Positions 1 through 10,410 of a stretch of 64,000 bases of DNA are shown here, one piece after another (the first letter of the stretch is position 1; the number at the start of each line of letters is the position of its first letter). Below the pieces are notes generated by a model. It saw only the letters and a list, made by a program, of their open reading frames with translations. It made no database searches and had not been told where the DNA came from. Source of the DNA: Owenia fusiformis (taxonomy: Eukaryota > Annelida > Polychaeta > Sabellida > Oweniidae); NCBI GenBank assembly GCA_903813345.2, contig CAIIXF020000010.1, positions 10,534,349 to 10,598,348 of the forward strand, read 5' to 3'. Position numbers and translations under genes: made by a program.

Positions 1-369
1 AATACGTGAGGCATTTCATTATTTCGGTTGATGACATCTGTACCAATCATACTGTAATCTTTATGGGTGCGCCCAGTTGAATTAAACCTGGTGCATTTTG
101 ACTTTAACATTCGGTGCATTTTGAGCAATTCGCATTGAGTCATACTGATCAGTTACCCAAAGGTTATCAACTGATAATGAAATTTAAAGCACATGATATA
201 GACAAAGCATCCACACATTTCAAGTTCTTCTGAAGTATAATAGGTGTTGCACCAATTTTAGATTAGTATATTTGAAACATAATTCACAGAACATCAACTT
301 CCAAATGAAAACTTATTGACGTTCAAATATGCAAAAAATCAGCATGGCAAATCAGAAACATTATAGAAC

Positions 370-1135
370 AGATGATGGTCATTTAAATAATGCATCCAGG
401 TTTATGTTAGGCTGCAAATCATTTGCATCTTTACCTGGCTTTCACCATTTAACCACAAATTATTTGCAACTTAACAAGGCTTTGACTATTGAATCATATA
501 TCATTTGCATCTCAACTGGGCTTTAGCCATTTTTCCACAAATTATTTACAACTTAACAAGGCTTTGACGATTTAACCACATTTCATTTGCATCTGAACTG
601 GGCTTTATCCATTTAACCACAAATTATTTGCAACTTAACAAGGCTTTGACTATTTAACCACATATCATTTGCATCTGAACTGGGCTTTATCCATTTAACC
701 ACAAATTATTTGCAACTTAACAAGGCTTTGACTATTTAGCCACATATCATTTGCATCTGAACTGGGCTTTAGCCATTAAACCACAAATTATTTGCATCTT
801 GACAAGGCTTTGACTTTAACCATATAACATTTGCATCTGAACTTGGCTTTCACCATTTAACCACAAATTATTTGCAACTTAACAAGGCTTTGACTATTTA
901 ACCACATATCATTTGCATCTGAACTGGGCTTTGGCCATTTAACCACAAACTATTTGTATCTTAACTGTTTTTTTTATTATTTATTATTTAACCACAAATC
1001 ATTTGCATCTTGACAAGGCTTTGACTATATTTAACCACAACTGGGCTTTGACCGGACTATTTAACCATATATCATTTACATCTTGACAAAGGCTTTGACT
1101 AACCATAAATCAGTTGCACCTGAACTGGACTTTGG
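370..1135. repeat. Degenerate minisatellite, about 42/84-bp unit
   Basis: Phrases such as CCACAAATTATTTGCAACTT and CATTTGCATCTGAACTGGGC alternate, each followed by a variant of GGCTTTGACTATTTAACCA. This gives two related half-units of about 42 bp that together repeat every 84 bp or so. Copies decay towards the right end. No gene is visible in it or in the 370 bases before it. Confidence 0.85.
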
Positions 1136-2860
1136 TCAGTGATACATGAATTACTTGTTTGACCATTTAACAAATCACTTTGTTACATAGACCTTTCAGT
1201 CATTCTAACTAAATCGCTTGAAGAAACTGACTTTATTTGATAGATATCTAGTTAATTACACACATGTACACATGTGTATAATTTGGATTTGCCTATGCCA
1301 TATTATTACATCATTGTTATCCTATAACCACATAGACAATACATCTACATCTGTCTTATAGTTACTGTACAAGATGACATAAAAAACTACTGATTTGGCA
1401 TGTGTTTAACTGTATTGTCGATAGCATGGCATTGCTGAGATTGTTCGCAGATGGGAAACAGACCCCCAGTAGGCCATCCAGTTATTTAAATATTCAATGT
1501 CAATACCTCTAAAATTATCACCACAACTTTGTTTATCAATCTGTTTTAGTGATTTCCTCCCTTCTTAATATTGAAAAAATATAAAAGGTGTTGGCTTTTT
1601 CCTGTAATCTCATATTTAGAATTATATGTTCCTGTGAATCTTCATAAGTCTGGAGATAGGTTCGGAATGCAGAAGCAGTTATTTTGGCTTTGTGGTGTCT
1701 AAATATATAATGTTAGGTGAAAAAAGATTGGAATGTTTGGATGTATGTGTCTAGCTCAGTGGTTGTCTTAAAGCTCATATCACAGTGGATCTCTTAAAGC
1801 CTGTAGCAAATCAATGATGCAGCAAACATACATGGAGATAATCTTTGATATGCCATGGCATTTTTCTTACCGAAAGTGCCATTATCAAGGTGTCTTTTTA
1901 CCTGATCGACATGGGGGGAGTTAGTTCCTTCACAGTGAAGGTATTACATGGTTGGTGAGTCAGTTTCTCAAATTCTAAATTAAAAGTAGATATACCCAAC
2001 TAGATCAGCACAATTTGGTATTCATAAAAGGAGATGTGATAAATATTAGAGCGGTATACATGGAAGTGGCAAAAGGGCCAAATGAATAACACAGTAAGAA
2101 ATAGAATATTTGAATACCTAAATTTTGGTAGTTTGAAAAATTTCTCATTTTGTTTTAACTGGACATTTAAACTGCCATATTTGGCCATTATGGGCTGTTC
2201 TGACACCCAGCATGTTTGATACAGATCAGAGAGGTTCAATACAGAGTGGGTAAAGGAGGCATCTGTTACAGAGGGATTGTGATAAATTGCAGGAAATTCT
2301 TAGTATTTAATCTATGTGCCATATTGTTATATCAGTCATATGAAATACTTTGATAGACAATTGATATGCCAAAATATTTGTATTTCCTTGGGCCTTTTAC
2401 AGTTTAAATCTTTCATATGTTTTGGGACAAAGCCTATGACCGAGTATGGTTCAAGGGAAAGGGCTCTATTATTGAAGAAACTTTTGAGAAATTTACTTTT
2501 GAAGGGATGTAAGTTATATCTGAAATTTACCTTTGAAGTGTTATTATGAATTGGCATTATATTTATGACATAGATGTAAAACCTGTATTTTTATTTGGAA
2601 TGTAATTTTGGTCAATGTTTCACTTTCAAGTTAAATTGATAGAGAAAAATATTAATATCTTATGTTCTTCTTAGTTCAAAAGTACAAAAAATGAAGTTAT
2701 CTGTCATTAAAAGTATTTTTGGAAACTGTGTTAATTTCCGTGGGCTGAAGCTGTTATTACTTTCAAGAATGTTATGTTTATTATAATAAATCATAGTCTA
2801 TATGCCAGAAAATTGTCAATGCCAAGTTTGTAATAAATTATAAACTTAACTAACCTTTTT
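1136..2860. other. Non-coding stretch, nothing recognised
   Basis: AT-rich single-copy-looking sequence. Short open frames on the minus strand near 2000-2560 have no domain, no convincing splice context and no resemblance to a family I know. I see no tandem array or inverted repeat. Confidence 0.5.
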
Positions 2861-2862
2861 GG

Positions 2863-2942
2863 CAGGATTGTCTAAATATTGTCTTGAATCTGGCAATTCC
2901 TCAATGCTACCGACCACAATATCCACAATTTGAGCTAAAATC
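2863..2942 (-). CDS. Possible internal coding exon, gene unknown
   Basis: On the minus strand a TATTGTTTTCAG acceptor precedes an open segment that ends at AAG followed by GTTAGT, a good donor. Only one of the three frames is open and it reads ILAQIVDIVVGSIEELPDSR and onward to NPAKK. The codon use looks like protein, and the composition differs from the AT-rich surroundings. I cannot assign it to a family. The segment at 3371-3427 on the same strand might be the preceding exon. It could equally be a relic or a chance open stretch. Confidence 0.35.
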
Positions 2943-3370
2943 TGAAAACAATATTTCAAATCATTTTTGGAACTGAAAACTAAGCAATAATTTTGTTCAT
3001 TTGAAGAATCAGCAATTGTAATATATTGTACAATAACTATGTTGAACTAGTTCAAATGGTAGTCTTTATATATATGATAACCTTATTGAACTAGTTGAGG
3101 TAGTCTTTTATTATATGATAACCACTTTAAGATGACAGCCTTTTAGCTCATATATGATAACCATGTTGAATTAGTTAAGATAACAGATCTTTAAATATGA
3201 TAACCACATTGTATGAGATGTATGGGTCCCTGATAATTCTAAAAGAATATTAAAAGTACGCCAATAGGTAAAAGCACTGGAACTAAAGTACAAAACTATA
3301 GATCAGCCACTTAGCATGTTAATGTAAAAGGCTCTTGGGAAGAAACCATTCACATCCGCATGCTTTACAT

Positions 3371-3427
3371 AGCAGAATAACTGTGGTTGGACAAGATTGC
3401 AATGTAGATCAATCACTGACGATACCT
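3371..3427 (-). CDS. Possible internal coding exon, gene unknown
   Basis: On the minus strand a TTTCTGCAG acceptor is followed by one open frame reading VSSVIDLHCNLVQPQLFCY, then GTAAAG as a possible donor. The frame also stays open for about 21 more codons if the donor is not used. The other two frames stop at once. It is in the same phase (0) as the candidate exon at 2863-2942, so the two could be joined, but I do not recognise the product. Confidence 0.25.
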
Positions 3428-3889
3428 GCAGAAATGAAAGTTAGCAGTTTATAATGAAACACATGTGTTACCCAATAATCATACAATCCTTCCATGTTCT
3501 TTTGTCCAAACTAAGTAATATGAAGAAGAACATGATAGATGCAAGCTGTTTCTTAGAAATGATAAACAAGTAGTATGGAATTATTAGATTAAGTCATAAT
3601 CTGTTCTTTAAGATAGGGTTACTGTCATGTGTATACCAATTTTGTTCATGGACTTATGCTATGCCCATGTTTTATTATCATATTAACATTTTAGTCACCA
3701 GACATTACATTTAATAAATTAAGATGACAACATACATGTATCATAGTGAAAGAACATCTACAAAAGCAGTCTAGTTTTATTATCCAGAAATACAGATTTA
3801 GGCTAATGTTGTCTATTCACCTATTCACTCCAAAGTTATCTTATCAAGACACCTGGTGAAAAAACTTGTTTCTTGTTAATCACCCAGGC

Positions 3890-4428
3890 CCTTAGTCTTG
3901 CATTAAATCTCTGGTTTAACCCATCTTAGTCTTGCAATAAATCTCTTGTTCAACCCCTCTTAGTCTTGTATTAAATCTCTGGTTTAACCCCTCTTAGTTT
4001 TGCATTAAATCTCTGGTTGAACCCCTCTTAGTATTGCATTAGATCTCTGGTTCAACCCCTCTTAGTCTTGCATTAAATCTCTTGTTTAACCCCTCTTAGT
4101 TTTGCATTAGATCTCTGGTTCAACCCCTCTTAGTCTTGCATTAAATCTCTGGTTCAACCCTTCTTAGTCTTGCATTAAATCTCTGGTTCAACCCCTCTTA
4201 GTCTTGCATTAAATCTCTGGTTCAACCCTTCTTAGTCTTGCATCGAATCTCTGGTTTAACTCCTCTTAGTCTTACATTAAATCTCTGGTTTAACTCCTCT
4301 TAGTCTTGCATTAAATCTATGCGTTCAACCCCCCTTTAAGTCTTGCATTAAATCTATGGTTTAAACCCCCTTAGTCTTTGATTAACTCTCTGGTTTAACC
4401 TCCCTTTAAGTCTTGTATTAAATCTATG
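3890..4428. repeat. 34-bp minisatellite, interrupted by a hAT element
   Basis: About fifteen copies of a unit that begins TTAGTCTTGCATTAAATCTC and ends TGGTTTAACCCCTC. The array resumes at 5033-5110 on the other side of the inserted hAT element, so the transposon landed inside an existing array. Confidence 0.9.
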
Positions 4429-4436
4429 GTTTAAAC

Positions 4437-5024
4437 TAGAGGTGTCAAGTATTAACCGGTTAACCGCCGATAATGCCTTGACCGGTCTGTGTTTTTATGG
4501 GCGGTTAGTTGACCGTGTATAATTCTGTTATTTCCCGCGCTTATTTTGCATGCTAATCCGTTTGGTTTTATGGTGTCAGTTTCACGTAAGCAACTCATAC
4601 ATGTCATAAGTCCCATAACTCCTTACAAACATCCAATCAGCAACTTTAATCCCTGCCACATTGCTTTCCCGCGCTTACTTTGCATTTTAATCTGTTTGTT
4701 TTTCAAGCGTCAGTTTCATGTGAGCTACTCATACATGTGATAGGTCCGATAATTCCTTACAAACATCCAATCAGCAACTTTAATCCCTGCCACATTGCTT
4801 TCCCGCGCCTACTTACATAGAATAGAGTAAAGCTAAATATAAAAATAATATATATAAATATAAACGCCGATATATCATTTTTCAATTTTTTTTCAACTTT
4901 CAAGATCGAAAATGAAGATTTCATTAGAAATCATAAGTTCAAATTTCCCGCCGGTTAACCGACTTTAACCGGTAAAAACCCCCGGTTAACCGGTTAATGC
5001 TCAAGCGGTTAATTGACACCACTA
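4437..5024. mobile_element. Non-autonomous hAT-type DNA transposon
   Basis: The ends are inverted repeats: TAGAGGTGTCAA at the left and TTGACACCACTA at the right. The subterminal regions are rich in GGTTAACCGG motifs. The element is flanked by the exact 8-bp direct duplication GTTTAAAC (4429-4436 and 5025-5032). The TAGAGGTG-type end and the 8-bp duplication are established hAT hallmarks. It is 588 bp long with no transposase frame. Inside, a segment of about 135 bp beginning near 4547 is repeated from about 4680; both copies contain CCAATCAGCAACTTTAATCC. Confidence 0.9.
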
Positions 5025-5032
5025 GTTTAAAC

Positions 5033-6475
5033 CCTCCTAGTCTTGCATTAACTCTCTGGTTCAACCCTTTTAGTCTCCTGCACTAAATCTGGTTCAACTA
5101 CCCCTACACTTGTCTCAAGTCTCTGGTTTCTCCTAGACACCATCACATACCACTAGCATCGTAGCAACCCACCTAGATCTAATTACGGTATATTGGGAGA
5201 ATGAGGAGGGGTACAAACAAAAAGGCTTGAAACAAGACCATAAATCTTTCAATGTTGGGGATTTAGCCAAATGTCATTTGGGAAAGAAACCATTTAGCGT
5301 GAGCGTGGGAGAAAAATAATATTGTTTGTTACTTCTTTGAATCAAGTATGTTCAAAATAGTTTACATTCTGGTATGATGCCAATTGCATAAAGACTTTGG
5401 TCAATAAAACATCAAAACAAAATATTTTCGTTAATCAGGTGCGGATCCAAGTTTTTTTTTGAATCCGGCATGGCGCATACATTGAATGGGAGGCTGGAGT
5501 CCAATCAGTTAGGAGTAGAGCATGGGACAAAGTTTGAATATGTAAGACTTCTAAGTAGGCAATGATCAAAACAGTATTTTCTGTTATTTTAGGGTGGCGC
5601 ATGTCCCTCAATGTGCCACTGTTAATGATTTTTTCTTGTGTGCTTGCAGGCAGTATGGTGTATGGTTCGGATAATTGCGTATTTATCATGGATGGAACTT
5701 GTGGTATGTGTCAAAGGTAAGTTTTTTATTTAAAATATAATTCAAAGTTATGGCGATGATGTGAAATTTTGTTAATGAAGAATCCAGCATAGAGAGGCTG
5801 AAATATGTAAATATTTCTGATAATCAACCAATGTGTTCTTTACCATAACAAATATAACTTTTGAAGAATTGAAAAAATCTTCTGTAGCTATTGGCAAATT
5901 ATTAAAGATTCAAAAATCCTTCATTTTTTGAATGTGGGTTTCTAAATATTAATGTAATAATAATTATTCTAATATGATAATATGTAAGGTCAAAATAACT
6001 AGGACAATTGATTTACTGCTCTATAATCAAGTATGTGACCCCTAAATTTCATAAATACAAATAGTTGTTTTTCTGGTTTGTTTATTATCATATTAGAAGC
6101 ATAACAAAGACCTTAATTCTATACTTTATGGCAAATATTATGACCAGCGATTTTATAATTGATATCTTAGGTTTCAAGCTTGGTTTGACAAAATGTCTCC
6201 ATAATCCATGTTATTGTGGAATCATCTGAAGGCCTTGCTCAAATTTTTTTAATGTGTCATATCAGATCCTAGTTTATCTTGGGGTTTTATCTTAAATGTC
6301 AGTTTTTTCTTCAGGTTTTGAGGTCACATATTAGATCTCAATTGTTCCCAAGATGTCACTTGTTCCTAGAAGTCTTATCATGATGTCAGATTTTCATGGG
6401 GGTCTCATCCAAAATAGCAGTTTTGCTCTGGATCTTGTCCTAATTCTTCATATAGATAGGGTTTAGTTAAGAGTT
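5033..6475. other. Residual minisatellite, then mostly unassigned sequence
   Basis: Positions 5033-5110 are the downstream remainder of the 34-bp array. The rest is AT-rich and unassigned apart from a splice-flanked open segment at 5650-5716. The segment 5440-5470 contains GCGGATCC-like wording seen at the ends of hAT elements elsewhere, but no partner end was found. Confidence 0.5.
5650..5716 (+). CDS. Possible internal coding exon, gene unknown
   Basis: A TTGCAG acceptor and an AAAG/GTAAGT donor, both close to consensus, bracket 67 bp that is open in two frames. One frame reads SMVYGSDNCVFIMDGTCGMC followed by QR, with three cysteines. No neighbouring exon in the same frame was found and I do not recognise the family. 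It could be an exon of a non-coding transcript. Confidence 0.22.
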
Positions 6476-6479
6476 TAAT

Positions 6480-6776
6480 TTTTTTACTTCAGGTTTGAAT
6501 CCAAGATAACAGTTACTTAAGGTTATTATCCAAGGTAACAGTTTTGCTGAGATTCTTACCTAAGATAACAGTTTACTAGTTTTTTTTCTAACTGTTTGTT
6601 TAAGGTTCTCATCCATGATGACAGTTTTGCTTAGTTTTTCTTGTGGCTATTATCTAAGATAACAGTGGTAATTGTTGTTTAATCCAAGATAACTGTTTGT
6701 TTAGGGTTCTCATGAAAGATATCAGTTTTGCATAGGGTTCTTGTCTAAGATAACAGTTTGGTTTTATATTCCAAGA
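6480..6776. repeat. Degenerate ~30-bp tandem repeat (left part)
   Basis: Loose copies of a unit like TTCTTATCTAAGATAACAG followed by TTTTGCTTAG. Unit length and sequence drift strongly. The array continues at 7272-7460 after the TA-flanked transposon, which therefore inserted into it. Confidence 0.7.
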
Positions 6777-6778
6777 TA

Positions 6779-7269
6779 CTGTAGATTGGGTTAATTTGGC
6801 GCCCGCTTTAATTTAGCGAATTTGGCGAAATTGAAAAATTCGCCAATATAAATCTTCGCCAAAATTCAGATCAAGTCCCCGAGAATTATCCAGGGTATTT
6901 CGTCCAGTGTATTTAGGTCACTTCTGGTTTAGTTTTTTTCCAAAAATATGAAAAAATGTTTCTCATAAATTTGCTCAGAACTGGTCAGTCACTCATTAAT
7001 GCTCAGGGAAAAACTAGAAAGGAAAAGCGTGGTATAGTAGCAGCATCGATCGAGGTGCAAAATGTAAAGAATGATCTCACAAAAATGTACAAACGTGGTG
7101 AATATCAGCAGTGGTCCTCAAAAAAAAATGGACATAGCCAAACATGCCCATTTACCACAGCGCGTAATTTTAACTTTTTTTGCATATCCGCCAAATTAAA
7201 TAGCCGCCAATATACCAAAAATGGCAAAATCGCCAAAAGTAAGTAGCGCCAAATTAACCCAATCTACAG
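6779..7269. mobile_element. TA-flanked MITE with 24-bp terminal inverted repeats
   Basis: Left end CTGTAGATTGGGTTAATTTG plus GCGC; the right end is its exact reverse complement over 24 bp. Both sides are flanked by TA, the duplication made by Tc1/mariner-type transposases. The 491-bp element has a 96-codon open frame (6956-7246) that is not a recognisable transposase. Subterminal GCGAA/TTCGC motifs recur. Superfamily assignment rests only on the TA and the terminal sequence. Confidence 0.8.
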
Positions 7270-7271
7270 TA

Positions 7272-7460
7272 ACTGTTTGAGGTTCTCATCCAATAAGATA
7301 ATAGTTTTGCTTAGAGTTCTTATCTAAGATAACAGTTTAAGGCTTTGGGTTCCTAATCTAAGATTACAGTTTTAAATGTTTATTATCTAAGATAAATGTG
7401 TGATTGTGGATATCATCCAAGATGACAGTTGTGTTCTTATCCAAGATGACAGATTTTTTT
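7272..7460. repeat. Degenerate ~30-bp tandem repeat (right part)
   Basis: Continuation of the array at 6480-6776, with the same AAGATAACAGTTT wording. It is separated from the left part only by the MITE. The following 500 bases (7461-7990) hold a short poly-C run near 7552 and nothing else I can name. Confidence 0.65.
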
Positions 7461-7993
7461 TCAATTCAATTTTATTCCTTGATAGCATCATCATACAAAG
7501 TATTATACTTCTTAGAGATCCTTAGTCTAGCTACACACCCTTGTGAGCCTCCCTCCCCCCCCCACTACACCTCTCCACAAGAATAGAAGGTTTGTAGTCA
7601 AGTAGTGGGATGGTTTTGGGTTACAGGGGCTTCTTGCTAGGCTAGAGGATCCAAGATCTAGATTGTGTTGTACCTCAAGTTTTATATCACTGCCATCAAA
7701 GGCTTCATGAAAGTCAATGAGGTTGACAGGTCTATGATATGGGGATTGTATATTTACCAGTGTGTCTTACTTAGTTTTTATCATTTTTAATGTCATGAGA
7801 TTTATATGTTGAGACTTGATTGAAATAGATACTAGCAGTGTAGAATACCATCCTTATCCATCATCTTTAACCACAAAACGTGTCATATACATAATACTAT
7901 AATAGTGTTCATTTTATGAAATGACTGAATGATCTTGTAAAAAATGACAAAAATGTCTGGAACATTTGCAGGGAAAAAAGTGAATATATACGG

Positions 7994-8297
7994 GTATATA
8001 TACCTTTATTGACATGTGTATCATTACAACTACTCTAAGACTAACTAACTAAGACTACTTCTACATTTACAAAGTAATGTACAAAAGTAATGTTCATATG
8101 CATATTGAAAGCATACAAGATAGGCAGAATATTTATAAGTGTGACATACAAAATATGCTGACTATTCTAAATTGTTAAATGAGTGATATATAAATTGACC
8201 AAGATGCCTTTGTATGATGGTATTGTCACTAGAAATTATGTCAGTATATAAATTATCACTATTCAAATCAATTTTTGGTAATGTTTCAAAAATTTAA
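7994..8297 (-). mobile_element. 5'-truncated copy of the local LINE
   Basis: Reads almost base for base like 25376-25690, the 3' end of the full-length LINE, including the end of its frame and the 3' tail with TCAATAAA. Homology stops at about 8297, leaving only the last 0.3 kb. Truncation from the 5' side is the normal result of target-primed reverse transcription. Confidence 0.9.
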
Positions 8298-8390
8298 ACA
8301 CTAAAGAACACTGTTAGTTTGGTGGTTGGCATTTGGCTTCTACAATGATTTTTACTCTTATGTATCTATTTGCATTGTCATGGCAGGTGA

Positions 8391-8727
8391 TTATTATTAT
8401 TATTATTATATCTTGGTTACCGCCATATTTGGCGAGCAATACCTCATTGGTATATTCCGTATTTTACATATTTTACACTCGAAGGCAGAGCCAGAAACCC
8501 CTCCTTGGAGGAGCCCTGTGTTCTTTTATGTGCACGGGTACACAGACATACAGGTACACACCACAGCCTTTTATACGAGTCGTGAACCACTCAGTCAAAC
8601 ACCCAGAATTACATAACGCACAAACAAACTTGTCTGAACCGGGAATCGAACCCGGGGCCAAGCGATATTGGTAACCTTGACTCTGCCTCTGAGCCATAGC
8701 GGGTGGACTAGCCATAGCGGGTGGATG
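8391..8727 (-). mobile_element. tRNA-derived SINE
   Basis: On the minus strand a pol III A box, TGGCTCAGAGG (8686-8696), is followed by a perfect B box, GGTTCGATTCC (8642-8652). The distance suits a tRNA-like promoter. About 230 bp of unrelated body follows and ends in an AAT microsatellite (8391-8411), the usual SINE tail. A 21-bp piece of the head containing CCACCCGCTATGGCT is duplicated at the 5' end. The open frames across it on both strands are not genes. No clear target-site duplication was found. Confidence 0.8.
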
Positions 8728-9994
8728 ATAATTCATTGTGTTCAAAAAATAGAAACTAATTGAGGTCTCATAAAATGTACCATTTTCAGAATGCTTCATC
8801 AGGTACCTTGTGTTAAGAGTGTGACTTCACATCAACCACTCTCTTTCAATAAGAATTGTTTTATGTCCAGTACGTCCATGAAGAAGCATCTGAATATTTT
8901 CAGAACATTTTGTTGTATTTATCATGCGACTGCATGAAGGACTATCATAATATTTTCTCGAAACAATTTTGTGATGATTTTTTGTGGAATTAGCCTTTTT
9001 ATCTGGCAGAACATAATCATTTCATTTGCAGAAAATCTAATTTGAACATGTAGAGGCTTGGAGGATTGACCAAATAGTGTTGATAACAGATATCTGTAAT
9101 TTTATTGCTATATGATTGATCAAAATATGAACATGAAAATGACATAGCTCCTTCTTTTAAGGATTGAGAAGATAGTTTTGAATGATAATAAAATCTTTTA
9201 GAGATGACACTTGAATGAATACCACGTCATACCATCGTGATATAGCTGCACCCCCTTTGTCTTTATCCTTACAAAGTCATCTCTCGCAAACGGCAGATAA
9301 GAGGGGCTCTGGCATACCAGAATGATAATATAATGAGAAGCATAAAACTTGGAATATTTATTTAGCAATATAATAACCTGCAATATACCCCGTATTATGT
9401 TTTTAGTTGAAATATGCTTGAATAGTGTATTGTCAGTATGTTGCATTGATCTACCTAATTTTCAAAATAAACAATTATTAAAGTCGAGCATACAAATAAA
9501 ACATCTATTTATGATGAATTTTATTTTATTTTTAGCTCATCCTGAGAAAGACAAACACATTTCATCTCTAATAAAAAAAAGTTATTGTGACATCGTAATA
9601 TTATCATAACTTAGAGTAATGGGATGTTAACCTTATATATTGAGTTATCAAATAAGTATTATCACAAAGGGCAAAATTAGAGAACCACAAAATATTCCTT
9701 CTACACATGCTATTATCTATATATTCAATTTATCCAGTTTATTAGCATTTTCCTTCTTACTGTTTGATATATCCCTATTATATGTAGTATCTAGTTTACC
9801 CTGGTTCAAGCTAACCAATGTTTTTAAATATCAATCTAATTTTATTTATAGATACTATTGACACTTTACAATATGTGTTTTACTTACAATATTTTATCTT
9901 AAATAACACTATTATTTTGTGAGATACTTTCATTTAGATCAATGAGGATTGCCTCTGTGATGCTCAATATATCTAAATGTGTTGATGATGAATT
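8728..9994. other. Non-coding stretch, nothing recognised
   Basis: AT-rich sequence with short open frames of up to about 85 codons and no domain, splice context or repeat structure that I can support. Confidence 0.5.
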
Positions 9995-10405
9995 TAACTT
10001 TATTTTTCAGTAAAATCCCCGAAATATTACCGAAAGTCAATCTGAATTTTGATGATATATTTACAAATGTAATTTCAAGTGATCTGTATATCACACTTGA
10101 AATATTTTGCATGCGTTCAGTATGCATATATATCTTATATATTCCTATGTGGATGTAGTACAGCAAAACCTGTCTTAGTAAACGCCTCTCTAGTGAACAC
10201 CAATCTCTAGTAGACATCCTTCCTCCGCACATACTTCTGCATAAATTACCCTCTCTGTAGTGAACACCTACCTACAGTGAACACATAATTGTGGCTCTAT
10301 GGGTGATCACTATACACAGGATTTACTGTAGTTAGTCTTTTAGTGAGTGGTTATTACTAATATAATCATTTTATGATACAATATGTCAATAAAAGCTATA
10401 TATAT
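9995..10405 (+). mobile_element. Decayed LINE 3' fragment split by a MITE
   Basis: Positions 10011-10085 translate to SKIPEILPKVNLNFDDIFTN and onward, matching the C-terminal region of the full-length LINE protein (SKISETLPKFDLNSDNLFTN). Positions 10331-10405 match its 3' tail, ending ATACAATATGTCAATAAAAG. Between them are an internal deletion and a TA-flanked MITE (10161-10328). Orientation is opposite to the full-length copy. Confidence 0.85.
10161..10328. mobile_element. TA-flanked MITE inside a LINE relic
   Basis: Imperfect terminal inverted repeats start CAGCAAAACCTGTCT at the left and CAGTAAATCCTGTGT on the reverse complement of the right end, with TA on both sides. The interior contains GTGAACACCTACCTACAGTG, which is also found at 47338-47357 in TIMM44 intron 7, so the family has more than one member here. 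Confidence 0.75.
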
Positions 10406-10410
10406 CCAAG

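Noticed and set aside
3890-4440. A CRISPR-like array.
   Set aside because: Units abut directly with no spacers of unique sequence, and the genome is eukaryotic. It is a minisatellite.
6956-7246. A 96-codon frame inside the MITE as a possible transposase.
   Set aside because: Too short, with no DDE motif or DNA-binding domain that I can see, and it runs into the terminal repeat region.
8642-8704. A tRNA gene on the minus strand.
   Set aside because: A and B boxes are present, but the cloverleaf is incomplete and the sequence continues into a SINE body with an AAT tail.
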